42,725 nt of DNA from Planctomycetota bacterium (GCA_016794485.1 JAEUHV010000001.1:1-42725), one strand, 5' to 3'; shown: positions 1 to 8,145, counted from the stretch's first letter. Made by a program: numbers and translations. The notes: generated from the sequence alone by a model not told the origin.

Positions 1-548
1 CGCTGCTGCACATCCTGGCCGGCATCCTGCGGCCCGACGCCGGCGAGGTCGAAGTGGTCGGCGCGCGCATCGACTCGATGGGCGAAGCGGCGCGCGATCG
101 GCACCGCGGCCGGCACATCGGCATGGTCTACCAGACGTTCAACCTGCTGCAGCCGTTCACGGCGCTCGAGAACGTGCTGCTCGGGGCGCTGTTCGGCCGC
201 GGCGCCGACAAGGAGGCGCGGCTGCGCGCCGAGGCGCTGCTGCAGCAGGTCGGGCTCGGTGACCGCATGCACCATCGGCCGCGCGAACTGTCGGTCGGCC
301 AGGTGCAGCGCGTCGCGATCTGCCGCGCGCTGGTGAACGATCCGGAGCTGGTGCTGATGGACGAACCGCTCGGCAACCAGGACAAGGCGACCGGTGGCCA
401 GGTGCTCGAACTGCTGCTGCAGATCGCCGCGCACGGCAAGAAGACGGTGGTGATGGTGACGCACGATCCGGAGTCGGCGAAACGCATGCAGCGCACCGTC
501 GACCTGGCGACGCTGCGCGGCGAAGTCGAAGCGGGGGCGGCGCGATGA
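1..548 (+). CDS. ABC transporter ATP-binding protein, 5' truncated (LolD/MacB type)
   Basis: Only the last 181 codons are present; the reading frame is open from base 3 and the Walker A loop lies before the window. Visible motifs are the Q-loop (MVYQTFNLL, near base 123), an ABC signature reading LSVGQ instead of LSGGQ (near 289), Walker B with the catalytic Glu (LVLMDEP) and the switch His (MVTHD). This is the ATPase subunit that drives a MacB/LolD-class exporter or mechanotransmission complex from the cytoplasmic side. The stop codon overlaps the permease start in ATGA, so the two are translationally coupled. The GTG at 54 is internal and not a real start. The family is clear; the substrate is not visible in this protein and is argued from the neighbours. 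Confidence 0.93.
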   Translation, partial: LLHILAGILRPDAGEVEVVGARIDSMGEAARDRHRGRHIGMVYQTFNLLQPFTALENVLLGALFGRGADKEARLRAEALLQQVGLGDRMHHRPRELSVGQVQRVAICRALVNDPELVLMDEPLGNQDKATGGQVLELLLQIAAHGKKTVVMVTHDPESAKRMQRTVDLATLRGEVEAGAAR

Positions 549-1939
549 AGCTCGTCTCGATCAGCCTGCGCAACCTGCGCATCCGTCTCGTCGCGACGAT
601 CCTGACGATGGCGTCGATCGTGGTCGCGACCGCGCTCTACGCCGCGATCCTGGTGATGGCCGAACAGACCGACGCGCGCTACCGCGGCAGCATCGGCGGC
701 TACCAGGCGGTGGTGGGGCCGAAGGACTGCAGCCAGCTCGAGCTGGTGCTCAACACCATCTTCAACGTCGGCGAGGCGCCCGGGTTGTTCCCGCTGCAGG
801 TCTGCATGGACCTGCGCGCCGGGTCGGGCGTCAGCCGCCGCGGCCAGGTGCGCTTCGCGATCCCGCAGGCGCGCGGCGACTCGGTGAGCCGGTTCAACTT
901 CCCGGTGATCGCCACGCTCGACGAGATGTTCACGAAGTACGAGTGGCAGAAGGCGCCGCTCGCGTTCGCGCAGGGCAAGTCGTTCACGTTCGGGTGGGAC
1001 GACCTGATGCAGTTCGCCGACGAACTGGTGGCGTGGGAAAACGGTCGGCGGGCGCAGGAAGCGGGCCGGCCCAAGCGTCCGGCACTGCGCCCCGAATGGC
1101 GCCAGTGCGTGGTCGGGTCGCGCGTCGCGCGCACGCTGCAGCTCGAACTCGGCTCGGTCGTGACTCCGGTGCACGGCAAGATGGGCGAGTTCGGTTACCA
1201 CGAGCATCCCGAGGCGTCGTGCACCGTGGTCGGCGTCCTGGCACCGACCAACTCGCCGCTCGACACGACGATCTTCCTGCCGCTGTCGACGCACCTCCTG
1301 ATCGACGGCCACGAAGAGGGCGTGTTCGTGCTCGAGATCCCGCCCGGCAAGAACCCGGACGACGTGAAGAAGCTGCCGGTGAAGCCCGGCAACATCGGGC
1401 TGACCGCAGTGGTCGTCGACCCCAAGGACCACCTCGGCGCGCGCGTGCTGCGGCGCGACTTCGGCACGCGGCCGGACGCGCAGGTGGCGTGGCCGCAAGA
1501 CGTGGTGCCGAAGTTCCTGCGCCAGATCGGCGATGCCGCGGCGGCGCTGTCGGTGATCGCGTGGCTCGTGCTGCTGGTCGCCGCGGTGTCGATCACGGTC
1601 GCGATCTACAACACGATGAACGAGCGGCGGCGCGAGATCGCGATCATGCGTTCGCTCGGCGCGCGGCGCGGCCAGATCCTGGCGATCATCGTCGGCGAGG
1701 CGGCGTTGCTGTCGTTCTTCGGAGCCTTGCTCGGCCTCGTCGTCTGCCACCTGGCCGCCTTCCTGCTGCGCGCGCAGGTCGAGGACATGACCGGCGTCTG
1801 GCTCGACTGGCTGCAATTCCGCCCGTGGGAGGCGTGGCTGCTGGCCGGAGTCACCGGGCTCGGTGCCATCGCCGGCTTGTTGCCCGCGGTGAAGGGCTCG
1901 ATGACCCAGGTCGCCGACAACCTGGCGCAGGACTACTGA
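545..1939 (+). CDS. FtsX-like ABC transporter permease
   Basis: 464 residues. One membrane segment near the N-terminus (about 14-38) is followed by a large periplasmic region (about 40-325) and three C-terminal membrane segments (about 327-355, 375-400, 430-455). This is the FtsX/MacB topology. The cytoplasmic loop contains the family hallmark ERRREIAIMRSLGA. The early periplasmic segment VVGPKDCSQLELVLNT resembles the permease of the PA4063-PA4066/zrg-type systems of gamma-proteobacteria. It overlaps the ATPase gene by 4 nt and is followed 74 nt later by a DUF3299 gene, the same order as in those systems. It probably works with the ATPase on a periplasmic substrate or lipoprotein rather than as a classical pump; that is inference. 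Confidence 0.9.
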   Translation: MKLVSISLRNLRIRLVATILTMASIVVATALYAAILVMAEQTDARYRGSIGGYQAVVGPKDCSQLELVLNTIFNVGEAPGLFPLQVCMDLRAGSGVSRRGQVRFAIPQARGDSVSRFNFPVIATLDEMFTKYEWQKAPLAFAQGKSFTFGWDDLMQFADELVAWENGRRAQEAGRPKRPALRPEWRQCVVGSRVARTLQLELGSVVTPVHGKMGEFGYHEHPEASCTVVGVLAPTNSPLDTTIFLPLSTHLLIDGHEEGVFVLEIPPGKNPDDVKKLPVKPGNIGLTAVVVDPKDHLGARVLRRDFGTRPDAQVAWPQDVVPKFLRQIGDAAAALSVIAWLVLLVAAVSITVAIYNTMNERRREIAIMRSLGARRGQILAIIVGEAALLSFFGALLGLVVCHLAAFLLRAQVEDMTGVWLDWLQFRPWEAWLLAGVTGLGAIAGLLPAVKGSMTQVADNLAQDY

Positions 1940-1971
1940 GCCATGCGCCGCCTTCCAACCGATCTCCTTGC

Positions 1972-1977
1972 TAGCAT
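1972..1977 (+). promoter_or_regulatory. Candidate -10 element (TAGCAT) before the DUF3299 gene
   Basis: TGCTAGCAT has the TGnTAnnnT form of an extended -10 and lies 36 nt before the ATG at 2014. It is one of a set of TAGnnT hexamers that recur upstream of genes in this window. No clear -35 is visible. It would allow the DUF3299 gene to be transcribed apart from the ABC genes. Confidence 0.35.
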
Positions 1978-2013
1978 GCCCGTGCGGTGGCGGTTCCATC
2001 GCGAGGACAGACC

Positions 2014-2757
2014 ATGAAGCCGATTCTGACGACGCTGCTGTTCGCGACCTGCCTGTGCGCGCAGACGCCGCCCACCCAGGAACCGAAGCCCGCCCCGGCC
2101 CCGACGCCGGCCAAGGTCGAGCCCGCCCCCGCCAAGCAGGAGCCGAAGCCGGTCCCGGCGCCGAACGCGCAGGACCCGAAGGTGAACCAGGGCAAGCCGG
2201 TCACCGAGAAGCCCGTCACCGAGAAGCCGACCGAAGAACCGCGCATCGACCGGCCGGCCTCGGACCAGCCGATGCCGAAGGGCACCGACCCGGCCGACCT
2301 CGCCGCGATGAAGAGCGCCGAGGACATGCTCAAGGCGGAGAAGCGGCTCGCCGAGGAGATCAAGGCCGGCAAGATCACCGGGCTCGACAAGATCCTGCCG
2401 TTCGACGAGATCGACAGCTGGCCCTACGAGGACGGCCTGAAGGGCATGCCCAAGCGCATCAAGGACCTGAACGGCAAGAAGGTCCTGATGACCGGCTTCA
2501 TGCTGCCGATCGACGAGGTGCAGAACATCAAGGAGTTCCTGCTCGTCAAGTCGCTGTGGTCGTGCTGCTACGGCCAGCCGCCGGACATCAACGGCATCGT
2601 TCGCGTGGTGATGCCGAAGGGCAAGACGACCGACTACTTCTTCGACCCGTTGAAGATCGTCGGCACGTTCAAGGTCGAGTCGACGGTGATGGAAGGGTAC
2701 TGCGTCGACATCTTCCAGTTGCACGTCGAGAGCCTGGAAGCGCTGCGCTTCAAGTAG
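2014..2757 (+). CDS. Exported DUF3299 protein of an ABC/FtsX locus
   Basis: 247 residues. The ATG at 2014 is chosen because GAGGA lies 6 nt upstream and a signal peptide follows directly (hydrophobic residues 4-14, likely cleavage near residue 16). Residues about 18-90 are a Pro/Lys/Glu-rich linker with a tandem 15-bp duplication (2194-2208 and 2209-2223, encoding KPVTE twice). The conserved half holds the DUF3299 hallmarks: a GKKVLMTGFMLPID strand, EFLLVKSLWSCCYGQPP with adjacent Cys184-Cys185, and a valine-rich strand (IVRVVMPKG). DUF3299 has no settled biochemical role. In Pseudomonas aeruginosa a member (PA4066) sits in a zinc-responsive ABC operon. The Cys pair may bind metal or form a disulfide; this is inferred. 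Confidence 0.8.
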   Translation: MKPILTTLLFATCLCAQTPPTQEPKPAPAPTPAKVEPAPAKQEPKPVPAPNAQDPKVNQGKPVTEKPVTEKPTEEPRIDRPASDQPMPKGTDPADLAAMKSAEDMLKAEKRLAEEIKAGKITGLDKILPFDEIDSWPYEDGLKGMPKRIKDLNGKKVLMTGFMLPIDEVQNIKEFLLVKSLWSCCYGQPPDINGIVRVVMPKGKTTDYFFDPLKIVGTFKVESTVMEGYCVDIFQLHVESLEALRFK

Positions 2758-2818
2758 CGCCCGGCGCGTCGGCCTGGTCGCGAGCCGGGTCGCGCCTTGC
2801 CATGGCGCGATCCGCGTC

Positions 2819-2837
2819 GGGAGCTTCGGTCGCTCCC
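2819..2837 (+). terminator. Candidate hairpin between DUF3299 and HD-GYP genes
   Basis: GGGAGC and GCTCCC form a perfect 6-bp stem around a 7-nt loop, 61 nt after the DUF3299 stop and 26 nt before the next start. There is no U-tract, so it is at best a weak or factor-assisted terminator. Confidence 0.3.
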
Positions 2838-2863
2838 GCTCGCCTGCCGATAGGCGGACCACG

Positions 2864-4297
2864 ATGGCTCCGCGCGAACCCCGGCCCCGTGGTTGGTCCC
2901 TGACCCGACGCCTCACCGTGGCGTTGTCGGTCGGCGCGTTCCTCGTCGCGGTACTGCTCGGCTTCCTCGGCGCCGATCGCGACCATGCGCGGGCCAACGT
3001 GCTGCGCGCCGGCGAGGAGCTCGCCCTGGCGACGTCGCTGGCCGAACGGGGCGCGCCGCTGCTCGACAAGGGCGATGTGCTGCGGTTGTCCGTGCTCGCC
3101 ACCGTCGTGCGCGACCAGGCTGCGGGCCGGGCGTTGCTGCTCGACCGCACCGGCCGGGTCGTGATCGACACGGCCCTCGTGCTGGGCGACAAGCAACTCG
3201 GGCTGTTGTCGGCGTCGGGGCCGTTCCAGCGGTCGGCGCAGAAGTCGGACGTCGGTGACGTTCGCGAAACGCTGGTGCCGATCCGGTTCGGTGGCGAGGT
3301 CACCGGCGAGGTCCGCCTGCAGGTTCCGGTGGTGCCGCTGCTGGCCGCATTCGATGTCACCTGGTTCGGGCTGTCGTGGCTCGCGTGCCAGACGCTGGTC
3401 GCGTGCGCGGCGTTGCTGGGCCACCACTGGTCGTCGCGCGTGCGCAAGGCGACCGACGCGTTGATGCGACTCGCCGCGGGCGAAGTCGCCGGGGCCGGGG
3501 CGGCGGGCGACGAACAGGAATTGCACGACCTCGACAAGGTCATGCGCGAACTCGAACGCGGCATGCAGGACGGCCTGCAGCGGGTCGGCGAAGGCTATGC
3601 GGCCATGGCGTTGGCCTTGGTCGACGGCCTCGAACGCCGCCGCCTCGTGCAGCCTGGGCACGGCGAACGCACCGCGCGTCTCGCCGGGCTGATGGCCGAC
3701 CGTCTGCAGCTGCTGCCCGCCGATCGCGCCGACCTGCTGCTGGCGTGCCGGCTGGTCGACCTCGGCAAGGCGTTCGTGCGGCCGTCGATCCTGCAGAAGC
3801 AGGGGCAACTGACCGAGGTCGAGGCCGGATCGTTGCGGCACCACCCGGTTCGGGCGGCCGAGCAACTCGACTGTGTGCCCGGGTTGCGCCGGGTCGGCAA
3901 GATCCTGCGCCATCAGCTCGAGCGCCACGACGGCAAGGGTTCGCCGGACGGTCTGCGCGGCGACCGCATCCCGCTCGGTGCGCGCGTGCTCGCGGTGGCC
4001 GGCGCGTTCGACCTGCTGACCACGTGCGCATCCGAACCGCTCGACTGGCAGGCGGCGCTGCAGCAACTGCAGCGGGCCCGCGGCGAGGCGTTCGATCCGT
4101 GGCTCGTCGACCTGCTGGCCGAGGAAGTGGCGAAGTCGCCGCCGCCACCGCCCGATCGCGAAGTGATGATCGTGCCCGCAGGCGGCATGCCGTGGCGTGC
4201 TCCCGTCGTCGCGGACGCAGCCGAGGACGACGAGACCGACGGCGACGGCGAGCTCGAAGTGATGTTCGACGATCCGGCCGCTGAGGACCACGCGTGA
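2864..4297 (+). CDS. Membrane protein with a degenerate HD-GYP domain
   Basis: 477 residues. Membrane segments lie at about 17-36 and 164-186, enclosing a periplasmic sensor-like region, followed by a HAMP-like linker (about 188-235) and an HD-GYP domain (about 262-390). HD-GYP proteins normally hydrolyse cyclic di-GMP using a metal pair. Here His266 is kept, but the HD pair reads Val298-Asp299, the His-His before ER.DG is Gln-Leu (351-352), GYP is GSP (359-361) and the VAD aspartate is Gly380. Several metal ligands are therefore missing and the domain is probably catalytically dead, perhaps a binding or scaffold module. The last 60 residues are acidic and Pro-rich. The stop overlaps the start of the TPR lipoprotein gene, so the two products probably act together. 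Confidence 0.82.
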   Translation: MAPREPRPRGWSLTRRLTVALSVGAFLVAVLLGFLGADRDHARANVLRAGEELALATSLAERGAPLLDKGDVLRLSVLATVVRDQAAGRALLLDRTGRVVIDTALVLGDKQLGLLSASGPFQRSAQKSDVGDVRETLVPIRFGGEVTGEVRLQVPVVPLLAAFDVTWFGLSWLACQTLVACAALLGHHWSSRVRKATDALMRLAAGEVAGAGAAGDEQELHDLDKVMRELERGMQDGLQRVGEGYAAMALALVDGLERRRLVQPGHGERTARLAGLMADRLQLLPADRADLLLACRLVDLGKAFVRPSILQKQGQLTEVEAGSLRHHPVRAAEQLDCVPGLRRVGKILRHQLERHDGKGSPDGLRGDRIPLGARVLAVAGAFDLLTTCASEPLDWQAALQQLQRARGEAFDPWLVDLLAEEVAKSPPPPPDREVMIVPAGGMPWRAPVVADAAEDDETDGDGELEVMFDDPAAEDHA

Positions 4298-5142
4298 CCG
4301 TCCGCCGGTTCCGGTGGCTGCTGCCGTTGCTCGTCGCGGCGGGATGCACGACGCGTCCGCAGGATCCGTTCGTGGTCGCCGAGCGTGCGGTGGCGCGGCG
4401 TGAGCTCGCCGCGGCGCTGCAGGCACTCGATGGGGTCCCGGTGGAGCATGCGCACTATCCGGAAGCGCGGGCCTTGGCGCTCGAGGTCGAGCGGCAGATG
4501 CGGCGTGGGCACGAACTCGTGCTCGAAGGCCTGATGTTGCGCGCCGAGTGGCGCGACGACGAGGCCTTGGTCGTGCTGCGGCGGGCCGCGTCGTCGTGGC
4601 CCGAGTTGCCGGGCATCGCGGTGCTGGTGCGAGCCACCGAACAGCGCTTGCAGGTGCTCGGAGCGTCGGCGGTGACTTCGCCCAAGGTGGCCACCGGCGC
4701 GGACCCGACACCAGCCACGGCGACGCCGCTGGTCGAAGTGCCACCCAAGCCTCCCGTTCCGGCCGTGGCCGTCGAACCACCCGCCGACGCGACCCGCGGA
4801 GCGACGCCAAAGCCCGTCGAGCCGGTCCGCCCTGCCGTGGCCTCGTCGATCGATCCGGTGTCGGCCGGGCTCGTCGCGGTCGAGCAGCGCCTCGGCGCGA
4901 ACCAGCTCGAAGACGCCGTGCTGCAGTTGCTCGAACTGGCGCGGCGCTTCCCCGACGACGCCCGCGTGCGCCTCCGCCTGGGACGGTTGCTGCACCAGCG
5001 AGCCCTGCTGCACTACGGGGGCGGCAATCTCGCGCCGGCGATCGCCGATTGGCGTCGGGTGCTGGAGCTCGACCCGGCCAACGACGCGGCCAGGGAACTG
5101 CTGCGGGCTGCAGAAACGGAAGCCGTCCGCTCGCGCGGATAG
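4294..5142 (+). CDS. TPR-containing lipoprotein
   Basis: 282 residues, starting with GTG that overlaps the upstream stop in GTGA. An Arg-rich n-region and hydrophobic stretch end in LVAAGC, a lipobox with Cys18 as the lipidation site. Two blocks of alternating small and aromatic helix residues (about 25-120 and 185-280) read as TPR-like helix pairs, including AIADWRRVLELDPAND near the end. Between them lies a Pro/Ala/Val-rich linker (about 125-185). TPR lipoproteins usually scaffold envelope complexes. Coupling to the degenerate HD-GYP membrane protein suggests a joint envelope or signalling role, but no specific function can be read. Confidence 0.8.
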   Translation: MTVRRFRWLLPLLVAAGCTTRPQDPFVVAERAVARRELAAALQALDGVPVEHAHYPEARALALEVERQMRRGHELVLEGLMLRAEWRDDEALVVLRRAASSWPELPGIAVLVRATEQRLQVLGASAVTSPKVATGADPTPATATPLVEVPPKPPVPAVAVEPPADATRGATPKPVEPVRPAVASSIDPVSAGLVAVEQRLGANQLEDAVLQLLELARRFPDDARVRLRLGRLLHQRALLHYGGGNLAPAIADWRRVLELDPANDAARELLRAAETEAVRSRG

Positions 5143-5183
5143 TCAGCAGCGACGACACCCGCTCGTGCCTGAGCGGTAAGGAA

Positions 5184-5257
5184 GCCGGGGGTCAAACTTC
5201 GGGAAAAGGGGAAGAAGGAGAGTCAAGTTTTTACGTCCGTCGCGGACAACCCCCGGC
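5184..5257. repeat. Nested inverted-repeat element (REP/MITE-like candidate)
   Basis: The outer arms GCCGGGGGT (5184-5192) and ACCCCCGGC (5249-5257) are perfect 9-bp inverted repeats. Inside are AAACTT...AAGTTT arms and a compact GTCCG-TCG-CGGAC type hairpin ending at 5247. The core (about 5200-5235) is purine-rich with a run of five T. The nested palindromes and odd base composition suggest a REP-like or miniature mobile element, or a bidirectional terminator between the convergent genes. Only one copy is visible here. Confidence 0.45.
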
Positions 5258-5389
5258 AGTGTGTCGTGTCGTTCCATCGATCCGGACACCGTTGCAGTGC
5301 CGAGCCGACGGAGTGTTCGTTCTTGCTCCCTGCCGGCCAGCGCTACCGTCCGAGGCCGCGCGAAGGCGACCGGCTCAACCCGCAGGGAA

Positions 5390-5412
5390 TGTGAAGGAGG
5401 ATAGCCTTCACA
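5390..5412 (-). terminator. Hairpin downstream of the HyuA gene
   Basis: TGTGAAGG (5390-5397) and CCTTCACA (5405-5412) form a perfect 8-bp stem with a 7-nt loop. It lies 51 nt past the HyuA stop on the minus strand. There is no clear T-run after it on that strand, so termination is a guess. Confidence 0.4.
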
Positions 5413-5463
5413 GAATCGAAGTCAATTCTCGGTTGTCGGGCGCGGTGCACATTCCTCGGAGCA

Positions 5464-7425
5464 TCACCCATGCGAACGGCGGCGGAGGACCAGGCCGAGT
5501 TTGCCCGGCCGCGCTTCGAAGCCGGCGGGCACGAGCGTGGTCGCGGTGGCTTCTTCGACCACTGCCGGGCCTTGCAGGGCTTGCCCGGAAGGCAAGCGGG
5601 TGTGGATCGGCAGGGGCGCGCCGCCGACGGGCGGGCGGCGTGTGCCGGGCCGTGCAGCCACACCGCGGTCCGATTCGCTGCCGTGGTGCCGGATCGTCGA
5701 TGGCATGGCGCGCGCCGGCTGTTCGGCGCGGGCGACGAGGCGAACGACTTCGAGCGGTGCGTCGGTGGTGAACCCGTACCGGCGCTGGTGCTCCCGCGTG
5801 AATGCGGCCGCGAGGTTCCTGGCCAACGGCAGGCGCAATGCGGCACCCTGGCCGCGGTATCGAACCAGCGCGTCGATCCGCACGCGCCCGCGGCTGCCCA
5901 GGGCCGCGGCCGCGCCGGACGCGAGATCGCGGCCGGCGGCGAGCAGTTGGCGCAGCGAGCGGGGTTGCAGGACGTCGTGCACGGCGGTGGCGACTTCGAC
6001 GGAGTCGCCGGCCAACGCCAGGCCCAGGGCCGAGAACGCGCCCGGCAGCGGTGGCAACCACGCCGACGGCATGCCGAGCTGCGCGGCGAGCGCGGCCGCG
6101 TGCAGGCCGCCGGCCCCGCCGTAGGCCAGCAGCGGCACGGTGGCGGGATCGATCGCCCGTTCCGCCGTGACGACGAGGATCGCGCGGGCCATGGTCGCGT
6201 TGGCGACCGTGAGGATGCCGCGGGCCGCGGCGGCCGTGGCGAGTCCGAGTTTCCTGGCGAGGCGCTCGATGGCGCGCACGGCGGCGTCGACGTCGATGGG
6301 GAAGCCGCCACCGAGCAAGGTGTCGGCGCCGAGATGGCCCAGGGCCACGTGCGCATCGGTCACGGTGGCGTCGCCGCCGCGCCCGTAACACGCCGGACCC
6401 GGCACGGCGCCGGCACTCGCCGGTCCGACGCGCAGGGCGCCGCCGGAATCGACCCAGGCGATGCTGCCGCCGCCGCAGCCGACCGTGTGCACCGGGACCG
6501 TCGGCAGCGGCAACGGCAAGCCGGCGATGCTGCCGCCGTCGTGGGCTGCCGTCGCCGTGTCGACGAGGCACAAGTCCGCCGAGGTGCCGCCCATGTCGAA
6601 GGCGGCGAGGCGCGGCAGCCGCAGGCTGCGGGCCAGGCTGGCGCTCGCGAGGACGCCACCGGCCGGCCCCGAGAACATCGCGCGGGCCGGGAATGCCGCG
6701 GCTTCGTCCGGCGGCAGGATGCCGAGGCTCGAGCGCAGCAGTCGCAAACGGCCAGGGCCGATGCGCCCGGCGAGGCGCTGCGTGTAGCCACCGACGATCG
6801 GCGCGATGGCGGCGTTCAGGATCGCGGCGCCGATGCGTTCGTACTCGCCGAAGGCCGCGTGCAGCTCGGCACTGGCGGTGATCGGCACATCCGGCAGCAC
6901 GCGCGCGAGGGCTTCGCGCAGACGGCGTTCGTCGGTGGGGTCGGCCGGCGCGTGCAACAGGCCGATCGCGATCGCCGCGGGCCGCAGGCGGCGAACGGCG
7001 GCGACCACGCGTGCGACCTCGGCCGGACGCAGTGGCGTCACCACGGCACCGCCCGGTCCGCGGCGGCAATCGACGCCGACGCGCAGGGCGCGGGGCACGG
7101 GGGGCACCGGTCGTTGTGGCGCGAGCGCGTAGAGCTCGGTCCGTTCCTGGCGACCGATCTCGATCAGGTCCTCGCAGCCGCGGTTGGTGACCAGCACCGT
7201 GCGGGCCAGGCGCCCGGTGAGCACGGCGTTGAGGCCGACCGTGGTGCCGTGCACCACGTCGACCTCTTCCGTGGCCGAACGGCGCAGTGCGGCGATGCCG
7301 GCGAGCACGGCGCGGCCCGGGTCGTCGGGGGTCGACGGCAGCTTGTGCACTTCCAGTTGCCGCGGCTCCCACCGCACGATGTCGGTGAACGTGCCGCCGG
7401 TGTCGATGCCGATGCGCGCTGCCAT
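5464..7425 (-). CDS. HyuA-type hydantoinase/oxoprolinase
   Basis: 653 residues, close to the usual length of HyuA subunits. The ATG at 7425 is chosen because the conserved N-terminal nucleotide-binding strand GIDTGGTFTDIV begins 5 residues in. Further hallmarks are the VVHGTTVGLNAVL segment, FDMGGTSADLCLVD (second ASKHA phosphate loop) and the Gly-rich GCGGGSIAWVD with GPGPACYG-like AVPGPACYGRGG. The family performs ATP-dependent opening of 5-oxoproline, hydantoins or related cyclic amides, or ketone carboxylation, normally with a HyuB partner. No HyuB is in the window. The substrate cannot be assigned. It is divergent from plsY with 96 bp between the start codons. Confidence 0.88.
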   Translation of the reverse strand: MAARIGIDTGGTFTDIVRWEPRQLEVHKLPSTPDDPGRAVLAGIAALRRSATEEVDVVHGTTVGLNAVLTGRLARTVLVTNRGCEDLIEIGRQERTELYALAPQRPVPPVPRALRVGVDCRRGPGGAVVTPLRPAEVARVVAAVRRLRPAAIAIGLLHAPADPTDERRLREALARVLPDVPITASAELHAAFGEYERIGAAILNAAIAPIVGGYTQRLAGRIGPGRLRLLRSSLGILPPDEAAAFPARAMFSGPAGGVLASASLARSLRLPRLAAFDMGGTSADLCLVDTATAAHDGGSIAGLPLPLPTVPVHTVGCGGGSIAWVDSGGALRVGPASAGAVPGPACYGRGGDATVTDAHVALGHLGADTLLGGGFPIDVDAAVRAIERLARKLGLATAAAARGILTVANATMARAILVVTAERAIDPATVPLLAYGGAGGLHAAALAAQLGMPSAWLPPLPGAFSALGLALAGDSVEVATAVHDVLQPRSLRQLLAAGRDLASGAAAALGSRGRVRIDALVRYRGQGAALRLPLARNLAAAFTREHQRRYGFTTDAPLEVVRLVARAEQPARAMPSTIRHHGSESDRGVAARPGTRRPPVGGAPLPIHTRLPSGQALQGPAVVEEATATTLVPAGFEARPGKLGLVLRRRSHG

Positions 7426-7435
7426 GCGGCGTGGC

Positions 7436-7441
7436 ACGGTA
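7436..7441 (-). promoter_or_regulatory. Candidate -10 element (TACCGT) of the HyuA gene
   Basis: Read on the minus strand this is TAnnnT, 10 nt before the HyuA ATG. It fits the short-leader pattern seen at other genes here. No clear -35 is recognised. Confidence 0.25.
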
Positions 7442-7505
7442 GCGACGGGGCCGGCCTCTGGCACGTTCCGATCGTGGCTGCATGGCGGCGTCAGCCGCAG
7501 CTCGC

Positions 7506-7511
7506 TAGCCT
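7506..7511 (+). promoter_or_regulatory. Candidate -10 element (TAGCCT) of plsY-gpsA
   Basis: TAGCCT lies 10 nt before the plsY ATG in the 96-bp divergent gap with the HyuA gene. It is one of the recurring TAGnnT hexamers. A very short leader is implied. Confidence 0.35.
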
Positions 7512-7521
7512 TCTGCGCCGC

Positions 7522-8145
7522 ATGTTCGTCGGCCTGCTCTGCCTCTGCGCGTTCCTGCTGGGCGCCGTGCCGTTCGCCCTGCTCGTCGTGCGGGTGTGCA
7601 AGGGCATCGACGTGCGCACCGTCGGCAGCGGCAACGTCGGCGCCACCAACGCCAGCCGGGCGTTCGCGAGCAAGGGCGGCCGGATCGGCGCGTTCCTGCT
7701 CATCTACGTGCTCGATGCCGCGAAGGGGTTCGCGCCGGCCTGGTTCGGGCCGGGACTGCAGACGGACGCCGCTCCGATGCTGGCCGCCGTCCTCATGGGA
7801 GCCGCCGCGGTGCTCGGGCACGTGTTCACGCCGTTCCTCGGCTTCCGCGGCGGCAAGGGCGTCGCGACCGCCACGGGCGTGCTGCTGGCGCTCGATTGGC
7901 AGATCACCGCTGTGGCCCTCGCCGTGTTCTTCGTGGTGCGCTTCGCCAGTGGCCACGTGTTCCTCGGCAGCCTGGCGCTCGGGCTGGCCCTGCCGGCGGC
8001 GGCGATCGGACTGCATCCCGGCGCAGCGTTCGCCGAACGGTTGCCGGTGACGATCCTCTGCGTCTTGCTGGCTGCGTTCCTGGTGTGGACGCATCGCAGC
8101 AACCTGCACAAGCATTTCGCCAGGCGAGCCTCGGGGGCGGCATGA
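7522..8145 (+). CDS. plsY: Glycerol-3-phosphate acyltransferase PlsY
   Basis: 207 residues. PlsY is an inner-membrane enzyme that transfers an acyl group from acyl-phosphate to glycerol-3-phosphate to make lysophosphatidic acid, the first step of phospholipid synthesis. The three family motifs are present: SGNVGATNASR (residues about 36-46), the cytoplasmic loop HVFTPFLGFRGGKGVAT (about 96-113) and a later His/Asn-containing segment near RFASGHVFLGS. Several membrane helices are evident. The ATG at 7522 begins a typical hydrophobic first helix. The stop overlaps the gpsA start in ATGA, pairing the enzyme that makes glycerol-3-phosphate with the one that uses it. Confidence 0.95.
   Translation: MFVGLLCLCAFLLGAVPFALLVVRVCKGIDVRTVGSGNVGATNASRAFASKGGRIGAFLLIYVLDAAKGFAPAWFGPGLQTDAAPMLAAVLMGAAAVLGHVFTPFLGFRGGKGVATATGVLLALDWQITAVALAVFFVVRFASGHVFLGSLALGLALPAAAIGLHPGAAFAERLPVTILCVLLAAFLVWTHRSNLHKHFARRASGAA

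Larger units (their letters stand above)
5143..5463. other. Non-coding convergent intergenic region
   Basis: 321 bases between the TPR lipoprotein gene (+) and the HyuA gene (-), with no convincing coding frame. It holds a nested palindromic element (5184-5257) with a purine-rich, GC-poor core unlike the surrounding DNA, and a separate 8-bp perfect hairpin (5390-5412). I see no transposase remnant. Confidence 0.6.

Noticed and set aside
128..1999. Long open frame on the minus strand opposite the ABC genes
   Set aside because: It is Arg/His/Asp-rich without any family motif and lies fully opposite two clear genes. High GC at third positions creates such frames.
2194..2223. Tandem 15-bp repeat in the DUF3299 gene as a variable-number repeat
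   Set aside because: Only two copies, within a Pro/Lys/Glu-rich linker where small duplications are ordinary.
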